A stretch of 11,822 bases of DNA from contig CAVKOL010000076.1 of the NCBI GenBank assembly GCA_963658035.1, forward strand, positions 1 through 11,822. The letters are read 5' to 3'. The notes under the pieces were generated by a model that was not told the origin of the DNA, ran no database searches, and saw only the letters and a program-made list of their open reading frames with translations. Made by a program: the position numbers and the translations under genes. The DNA comes from Paratractidigestivibacter sp963658035. GTDB taxonomy: Bacteria; Actinomycetota; Coriobacteriia; Coriobacteriales; Atopobiaceae. Numbering within the stretch: the stretch's first letter is position 1; every line of letters begins with the position of its first letter. This document shows, piece by piece, positions 6,508 through 11,822 of this stretch.

Positions 6508-6508
<1 letters not shown>
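5594..6508 (+). CDS. atpG: F1Fo ATP synthase subunit gamma
   Basis: Gamma is the central rotor shaft that couples the c-ring to catalysis in the alpha3beta3 head. Its 304 residues are within the normal range. The N-terminal helix has STMQITRTMEMISTARIRKA (16-35), the counterpart of the family's TKAMEMVAASKMRKA. The Rossmann-like core has ASDRGLAGGFN (83-93), with Ala where Cys or Ser is common. The C-terminal helix has AEHGARRRAMQSATDNA (252-268), YNRTRQ (279-284) and ends near TEIIAGASAL, the family signature for the shaft. ATG 5594 uses the AGGAG inside the end of atpA as its ribosome site. The TAA stop overlaps the atpD ATG by one base (TAATG), so gamma and beta are translationally coupled. 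Nothing is obviously missing. Confidence 0.97.
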
Positions 6509-7977
<1,469 letters not shown>

Positions 7978-7985
7978 GACTTGCT

Positions 7986-8399
7986 ATGGCAGAGCTGAAC
8001 GTTCAGTTCGTAAGGCCGGACAGGGCCCTCTTTGAGGGCCCCGTCTCCAGCCTTGTACTGGTTACTTACGCGGGTGAGCTCGGTGTTTGGCCGGGCCACG
8101 CCCCCGAGATCGTCGCTTTGGGCGACGGCGTCGTGCGCATGAAGCAAAAGGCCGCGGACGGCAGCGTCGTGGAAACCGACGTTGTGGTTTCTGGCGGTTA
8201 TGCAGAAATTGCAAACGACGAAGTCATCGTTTTGGCCGATCACGCGCGCCGCACTGACGACATTGATGCAGATACTGTGCGCAAAACGCGTGACGAAGCC
8301 ATTGACGCCCGTGATGCGTGCGCCGAGGGCGACTACCGAAGGGCGTATTGGGACAATAAGGTCAACTGGTGTAACCTTTTGCTAAAGCAAGTTCTCTAG
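7986..8399 (+). CDS. atpC: F1Fo ATP synthase subunit epsilon
   Basis: Epsilon sits at the foot of gamma, links the shaft to the c-ring and can inhibit ATP hydrolysis. The product has 137 residues, a normal length. The N-terminal beta-sandwich shows VRPDRALFEGPVSSL (9-23), GELGVWPGHAP (30-40; the family usually has ILPGHAP) and VSGGYAEIANDEVIVLAD (68-85). A helical C-terminal domain follows from about 93 to 137, ending in the unusual NWCNLLLKQVL. The Bacillus PS3 ATP-binding motif I(L)DxxRA is not clearly present. ATG 7986 lies 8 bp after atpD with only a weak AGGA ribosome site around the atpD stop, suggesting coupling or low expression. It is the last classical atp gene. No terminator with a T-run follows before murA. 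Confidence 0.94.
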   Translation: MAELNVQFVRPDRALFEGPVSSLVLVTYAGELGVWPGHAPEIVALGDGVVRMKQKAADGSVVETDVVVSGGYAEIANDEVIVLADHARRTDDIDADTVRKTRDEAIDARDACAEGDYRRAYWDNKVNWCNLLLKQVL

Positions 8400-8413
8400 G
8401 CTAGTTCCTAGCC
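8379..8413 (+). other. Two short inverted repeats at the end of atpC and before murA
   Basis: TTGC-TAAA-GCAA (8379-8390) lies in the last codons of atpC. GGCTAG-TTC-CTAGCC (8399-8413) follows at its stop codon. Both are perfect but short (4 and 6 bp), and the next bases are CGGCAATAAAA rather than T-rich. They are therefore unlikely to stop transcription strongly, and murA, 33 bp after atpC, may be co-transcribed. They could modulate mRNA decay. Confidence 0.25.
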
Positions 8414-8432
8414 CGGCAATAAAAGAGGTTAC

Positions 8433-9713
8433 ATGGACGTTATTCAGGTTGAGGGTGGTCACAAGATCACCGGCGAGGTTACGGTTGAAGGAGCCAAGAA
8501 CTCGGCTCTTAAGTTGATGGCCGCGACGATCATGGCCAAAGGGGTGACCACCCTCACCAACGTCCCCAACATCGCAGACGTGCACGTCATGGGCAAGGTT
8601 TTGAAGAACCTGGGCGCCTCGATCGACGTCGTCAACAAGCACGAGCTGCGCATCGATACCACCAACATCGATTCTTGGGAGACCCCCTACGACCTCGTCG
8701 TGCAGATGCGCGCGTCGACGGCCGTACTGGGCCCCCTTCTTTCTCGCTTTGGCAAGGCCATCGTCGCCATGCCGGGCGGCTGCAACATCGGCGCCCGCAA
8801 GATCGACATGCACATCCTGGGTCTTGAGGCCTTGGGCGTCGAGTTCAAGTTCGACCACGGCAACATCAACGCCAGCGCCCCCAACGGCATCCACGGCGCG
8901 ACCGTGACCTTGGCTTTTGCCAGCGTCGGCGCCACCGAGAACCTCATGATGGCCTCGGTCTTTGCCAAGGGCACCACCATCATCGACAACGCCGCCCGCG
9001 AGCCCGAGATCGTCGACCTCGCCAATCTCCTCAACGAGATGGGCGCCAACATCAAGGGCGCCGGCTCTCCGGTCATCGAGATCGAGGGCGTCTCGGAGCT
9101 TCACCCCGTGACCCACGCCGTCGTGGGCGACCGCATCGAGGCCGGTACCTTCCTGGCCATCGGCGGTCTGTGCCAAGACCCCGTGACGGTCAAGGGCTTT
9201 GACCCCCTTCACCTGGGCCTTGTTCTTAAGAAGTACGAGCAGATGGGCATCTCGGTAGAGCGCGGCGACCACCAATGCACCTGTTGGCGAGAAGGGCCTC
9301 TTCTCCCCACCGACATCCAGACCCTGCCGTTCCCCGGTTTCCCCACCGACATGCAGGCGCAGACCATGTGTCTTCTCGCCTTGGCAAACGGCAGCTGCGT
9401 CATCACCGAGAACGTCTTTGAGAACCGCTTCATGTTTGCCAGCGAGCTGCAGCGCATGGGCGCCGAGGTCGTGATCGAGGGCCACCACGCCATCGTCCAC
9501 GGCGTCGACGGCTTCTCGGGCGCCCAGGTCAAGTCCCCCGACCTGCGCGGCGGCGCGGCCCTTGTCATGGCCGGCCTTGTCGCCGACGGCGTCACCACCG
9601 TGAGCGCGATCCACCACATCGACCGCGGCTACGAGGGCTTTGTCGACAAGCTCTGCACGCTCGGCGCCTCCGCCTGCCGCAAATCGATAGCTGATCCAAC
9701 TTTGGTCGATTAG
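8433..9713 (+). CDS. murA: UDP-N-acetylglucosamine 1-carboxyvinyltransferase
   Basis: MurA transfers enolpyruvate from PEP to UDP-GlcNAc, the first committed step of peptidoglycan synthesis in the cytosol. The 426 residues match the family (about 418-430). Residues seen are Lys22 in VEGAKNSALKLM, RASTAVLGPLLSRFG (93-107), the catalytic loop PGGCNIGAR (114-122) with Cys117, and PGFPTDMQAQ (301-310) with Asp306 matching E. coli Asp305. NVFENRFMF (327-335) and HHIDRGYEG (394-402) are also family-typical. Because the loop residue is Cys rather than Asp, the protein belongs to the fosfomycin-susceptible type at the target level (inference from the family). Lys123 replaces the usual Pro in GARPVD. 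ATG 8433 follows AAAGAGG. It lies 33 bp after atpC, an arrangement also known in other Gram-positives. Confidence 0.97.
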   Translation: MDVIQVEGGHKITGEVTVEGAKNSALKLMAATIMAKGVTTLTNVPNIADVHVMGKVLKNLGASIDVVNKHELRIDTTNIDSWETPYDLVVQMRASTAVLGPLLSRFGKAIVAMPGGCNIGARKIDMHILGLEALGVEFKFDHGNINASAPNGIHGATVTLAFASVGATENLMMASVFAKGTTIIDNAAREPEIVDLANLLNEMGANIKGAGSPVIEIEGVSELHPVTHAVVGDRIEAGTFLAIGGLCQDPVTVKGFDPLHLGLVLKKYEQMGISVERGDHQCTCWREGPLLPTDIQTLPFPGFPTDMQAQTMCLLALANGSCVITENVFENRFMFASELQRMGAEVVIEGHHAIVHGVDGFSGAQVKSPDLRGGAALVMAGLVADGVTTVSAIHHIDRGYEGFVDKLCTLGASACRKSIADPTLVD

Positions 9714-9722
9714 TGGGTATCA

Positions 9723-9759
9723 TTGCAAAGTGCCGCTAGTTTCTCGCGGTGTAATGCAA
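9723..9759. promoter_or_regulatory. Imperfect dyad upstream of the DtxR/MntR-family gene (possible operator)
   Basis: TTGCAAAGTGCCGC (9723-9736) can pair with GCGGTGTAATGCAA (9746-9759) around a 9-nt loop. Twelve of 14 positions pair, three of them as G-T, with two A-A mismatches. The right arm contains TGTAAT (9750-9755), five of six matches to a -10 hexamer, but no good -35 is visible at normal spacing. It ends 19 bp before the start codon. It could be an autoregulatory operator over a promoter, or a weak murA 3' hairpin; no T-run follows. Confidence 0.35.
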
Positions 9760-9778
9760 CTAAGAACGGTGGGTCCGC

Positions 9779-10207
9779 ATGATTAATACCGGTGTGCAAG
9801 ACGATCACTCCCTCACTCGCGCAGGCGAGGATTACCTGGAGTCCATTTACCGCCTCTCCCGCGACAGCGCAGAGGCCGATAAGTCCGTGCGCTCGGTCGA
9901 CGTGGCCGAGCAGCTGGGCGTTTCCAAGGCCAGCGTTAACAAGGCCCTTTCCATGCTCAAAGAGATGGGCATGGTCGAGCAGTGCCGCTACGGTTGCATT
10001 ACCTTGACCCAAGACGGCGAGAAGTACGCCCGCATGGTGTGGCGTTCCCACCGTGCCCTGCGCGCTTTTCTCGAGACCGACCTTGGCGTAGACCCCGATA
10101 CTGCAGATGAAGAGGCGTGTCTCATGGAGCACGTCCTATCTTCCGAGACCATGCAGCGTCTCATCGAGTATCTGGAAAAGCAAGGGGTTAACATCCCCAA
10201 GGAGTAG
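9779..10207 (+). CDS. DtxR/MntR-family metal-dependent transcriptional regulator
   Basis: This is a 142-residue metalloregulator, the same length as Bacillus MntR and without the SH3-like C-terminal domain of DtxR/IdeR. The N-terminal winged helix-turn-helix spans about 12-80, with VRSVDVAEQLGVSKASVNKA as the recognition region and a wing ending YGCITLTQDG (71-80). The dimerisation and metal-binding half holds SHRALRAFL (90-98) and ACLMEHVLS (113-121). By alignment to MntR the metal ligands would be Asp18, Glu21, His91, Glu117 and His118. At the MntR Glu99 position there is Cys114, as in DtxR Cys102. The site is thus a hybrid, and whether Mn, Fe or another metal is sensed cannot be decided. 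ATG 9779 fits the family start; GGTGGG lies just upstream. The next gene begins 18 bp after the stop, so the two are probably co-transcribed. Confidence 0.9.
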   Translation: MINTGVQDDHSLTRAGEDYLESIYRLSRDSAEADKSVRSVDVAEQLGVSKASVNKALSMLKEMGMVEQCRYGCITLTQDGEKYARMVWRSHRALRAFLETDLGVDPDTADEEACLMEHVLSSETMQRLIEYLEKQGVNIPKE

Positions 10208-10225
10208 CACGTCAGGGGCTTAACC

Positions 10226-11635
10226 TTGGATAGGCAGCAAGAAATCATCCGTTTTGGCAACGATGGCTGGCAGTCTCGCTTCGACGACGGCTTCACCGAG
10301 GAAAACGTGGTGAGGGTCGTTGATGGCTTGGGACTGTTGTGGGCAGACTCGGCGCCGGGCGCAACCGTCTACGTTGGATACGACACCCGTGTGGGTTCGC
10401 GGCTGTTTGCCGAGACCGCCTCGGCGGTCTTGGGATCCTATGGCCTTCGCGTCTGTATGTCGGACCGTCCGTGCCCCACGCCCGCTGTTGGCTGGAACTG
10501 CGCCCATGACCCGCAGGCCGCGGGCGGCGTGATCATCACCGCCAGCGACAAGTCCTGCGAGTACGGCGGCATTCTCATTCGCAAAAGCGACGGAGGGCCG
10601 CTTCGCCAGGAGTTTCTCGACGATCTCGAGCAGCAGATCTCGGGCGACGCCACGCAGTCGCGTGGACCCTACGAGCTGTGCGACTTGATGAGCAACTATA
10701 TAGATGGTCTTCTCGCCCAGGTGGACGCGCAGGCCATTAGCGCGGCGGCCCCGTCGATCGTGGTCGACCCCATGTACGGCGCGTCTTCTCACTACCTGGC
10801 CGATATCCTGCGTAAACTCGGTTGCCAGGTGGCAGAAATCCACGCCCAGGCCATGCCCGATTTCAACGGCCTGCACCCCATCCCCGTCGACCCCTGGGCC
10901 GACGAATGCGAGCAAGAGGTCGTTTCTCGCGGCGCCAACCTGGGCCTCATCCTCGATGGCGACGCCGATCGCGCCAGCGCCATCGACCACGAGGGCAACC
11001 TTTTGTCCGCAAGCCAGATGGTCCCTCTCATCATGCGTCACCTTGTAGCCGAGAAGAACCTCTCGGGCCGCGTGGTCACCACGCTGACCTGCTCGGCCTC
11101 GATCGAGCGCCAGGCCAGCGAGCTGGGCCTCACATGCGTCAGCGTCCCCGTCGGCTTCTCACGTATATATAGAGAAGTGCTCGAGGGCGACGTCCTCATG
11201 GGCGTCGAGGAGTACGGCGGTATCTGCCTGCCGCAACACTTATATGAGAGGGATGGCATTCTCGCCTGCCTTTTGCTGGTCGAGCTCGTTTGCCAGAAGG
11301 GCCAAAGCCTCAAGGACCTGGTCGCCGAGCAGCAGTCCCGTCTTGGCCGCATGTGCTATAAGCGCCGAGACCTGCACCTCGACTCCGCCTACACCCAGGC
11401 TTTCCGCAACATCTTGCCGGGCCTCAACCCGCCCGACGTGGCCGGTAGGGCACCGGTTGACGTAAGCCACGCCGATGGCCTGCGCCTATCGTTTGCCGAT
11501 GGCTCCTGGGTCCTGGTTCGTCCGTCCCGTGCAGATGCCGTCGTTCGTCTTTACGCAGAAGCCCCAACCGAGAAGGACCGAGACGACCTTCTCGACGCCG
11601 TAAGCTATCTAGTAAAGAACGGCATGCCAAACTAG
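10226..11635 (+). CDS. Divergent alpha-D-phosphohexomutase family protein (phosphoglucomutase/phosphomannomutase-like)
   Basis: The 469 residues follow the four-domain phosphohexomutase plan, which moves a phosphate between C1 and C6 of a hexose or hexosamine. The start has FGNDGWQSRF (family FGTDGWR). The catalytic loop IITASDKSCEYGG keeps Ser107 but has Asp108-Lys109-Ser110 in place of the usual HNP. The metal loop DGDADR (244-249) is intact. The sugar loop reads GVEEYGG (326-332) instead of GEESGG/H. The phosphate loop reads RPSRADAVVRLY (432-443) instead of RPSGTEPKIRVY. Fold and metal site are retained while three specificity loops differ, so substrate and activity are uncertain. TTG 10226 is inferred from family length, with CAGGGGC upstream; no Met occurs before residue 78. 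Rare codons (ATA, AGA, TTA, AGG) are scattered in it. It is probably co-transcribed with the regulator upstream. Confidence 0.87.
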   Translation: MDRQQEIIRFGNDGWQSRFDDGFTEENVVRVVDGLGLLWADSAPGATVYVGYDTRVGSRLFAETASAVLGSYGLRVCMSDRPCPTPAVGWNCAHDPQAAGGVIITASDKSCEYGGILIRKSDGGPLRQEFLDDLEQQISGDATQSRGPYELCDLMSNYIDGLLAQVDAQAISAAAPSIVVDPMYGASSHYLADILRKLGCQVAEIHAQAMPDFNGLHPIPVDPWADECEQEVVSRGANLGLILDGDADRASAIDHEGNLLSASQMVPLIMRHLVAEKNLSGRVVTTLTCSASIERQASELGLTCVSVPVGFSRIYREVLEGDVLMGVEEYGGICLPQHLYERDGILACLLLVELVCQKGQSLKDLVAEQQSRLGRMCYKRRDLHLDSAYTQAFRNILPGLNPPDVAGRAPVDVSHADGLRLSFADGSWVLVRPSRADAVVRLYAEAPTEKDRDDLLDAVSYLVKNGMPN

Positions 11636-11663
11636 GCGAACGCGACATCTTCTGCCGTCACCG

Positions 11664-11683
11664 GTAGGAAATGTGTAGGAAAT
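11664..11683 (+). repeat. Tandem 9-bp direct repeat GTAGGAAAT with 11-bp period
   Basis: GTAGGAAAT occurs at 11664-11672 and again at 11675-11683, 11 bp apart, about one helical turn. It lies about 45-60 bp upstream of the TATAGT hexamer at 11726, a position suited to an activator or UP-type element. The function is inferred from placement only. Confidence 0.4.
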
Positions 11684-11702
11684 ATGCAGAGGGATTCTCT
11701 CG

Positions 11703-11731
11703 TTCTAATCACCGGGTTTCTCCCGTATAGT
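11703..11731 (+). promoter_or_regulatory. Candidate promoter with a good -10 near the right edge (possibly an rRNA operon promoter)
   Basis: TATAGT (11726-11731) matches the -10 consensus at five of six positions. The -35 candidate TTCTAA (11703-11708) is poor (three of six), with a 17-bp spacer. A small dyad CGGG-TTTCT-CCCG (11713-11725) fills the spacer, and a GC-rich stretch (CTCGCGCACGGG) follows the expected start site. No gene begins in the remaining 91 bp, which fits a promoter for a long untranslated leader. Confidence 0.4.
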
Positions 11732-11778
11732 TATTCCTCGCGCACGGGTGAGTCCAAAAGACAAACCGGCGCGGTGGA

Positions 11779-11822
11779 CCTTGAGAACCGGATACCGCGA
11801 TCGAGAAGATCGGACAAGACAG
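11779..11822 (+). ncRNA. Probable rRNA operon leader (5' end; 16S gene would lie beyond the window)
   Basis: CCTTGAGAACCGGATA (11779-11794) closely resembles the CTTTGAAAACTGGATA type motif common in Gram-positive rRNA operon leaders and spacers, which takes part in antitermination and processing. A hairpin CGATC-GAGAA-GATCG (11798-11812) follows at once. Together with the upstream promoter and the lack of any open frame, this suggests the start of an rrn leader. No mature 16S sequence is inside the window, so this remains inference. Confidence 0.4.

Noticed and set aside
8298..8345. ATP-binding motif I(L)DxxRA in the epsilon C-terminal domain
   Set aside because: The sequence reads IDARDA, with Asp where the Arg should be, so the motif is not fulfilled.
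8382..9617. Open frame of 411 codons on the minus strand opposite murA
   Set aside because: It is antisense to a clear murA. Long antisense frames are common opposite GC-rich genes. The translation is low in complexity, rich in Asp, Val, Gly and His, and matches no family I recognise.

Overview
The window looks like a core housekeeping region of a GC-rich actinobacterium, most probably a Coriobacteriia member (Collinsella-like). This assignment is inference from several signs: strong G/C bias at third codon positions, GTG and TTG starts, the alpha-subunit P-loop GDRKTGKT (the form I recall from actinobacteria, against GDRQTGKT elsewhere), a long charged alpha C-terminal tail, and DtxR/MntR-type metalloregulation. 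All genes are on the + strand and tightly packed. No phage, insertion sequence, CRISPR array or tRNA is visible.

Layout. Positions 2-520 hold the 3' end of glyA (serine hydroxymethyltransferase). After 78 bp containing a perfect 12-bp hairpin comes upp (uracil phosphoribosyltransferase, 599-1249). A 140-bp intergenic region (1250-1389) with a candidate promoter, a nested dyad and a 12-bp AT-rich palindrome precedes the F1Fo ATP synthase operon. That operon has a small membrane protein in the atpI position (1390-1704), then atpB, atpE, atpF, atpH, atpA, atpG, atpD and atpC (1705-8399) in the classical order. The genes mostly touch or overlap by 1-11 bp; the one real gap is the 125 bp before atpE. 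murA (8433-9713), the first committed step of peptidoglycan synthesis, follows after 33 bp with no convincing terminator between.

Next come a 142-residue DtxR/MntR-family metalloregulator (9779-10207), preceded by an imperfect dyad, and 18 bp later a divergent alpha-D-phosphohexomutase family protein (10226-11635). The final 187 bp contain no gene. They hold a tandem 11-bp-period repeat, a good -10 hexamer and a motif close to the conserved rRNA-operon leader/spacer sequence, so an rRNA operon may begin just beyond the right edge.

How the genes work together. The atp genes build a complete eight-subunit proton-type F1Fo enzyme: a, c and b form the membrane sector, delta links the stalk, and alpha, gamma, beta and epsilon form F1. 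glyA and upp supply one-carbon units and salvaged UMP, and murA feeds cell-wall synthesis. The phosphomutase may act on sugar phosphates for envelope or storage polysaccharide, but its active-site loops are altered and its substrate is unknown. I found no undescribed multi-gene system. The most interesting points are the altered phosphohexomutase and its pairing with the regulator, the hybrid metal site of that regulator, the signal-peptide-like start of the b subunit, lineage-type changes in the delta and alpha subunits, and the candidate rRNA leader at the edge.
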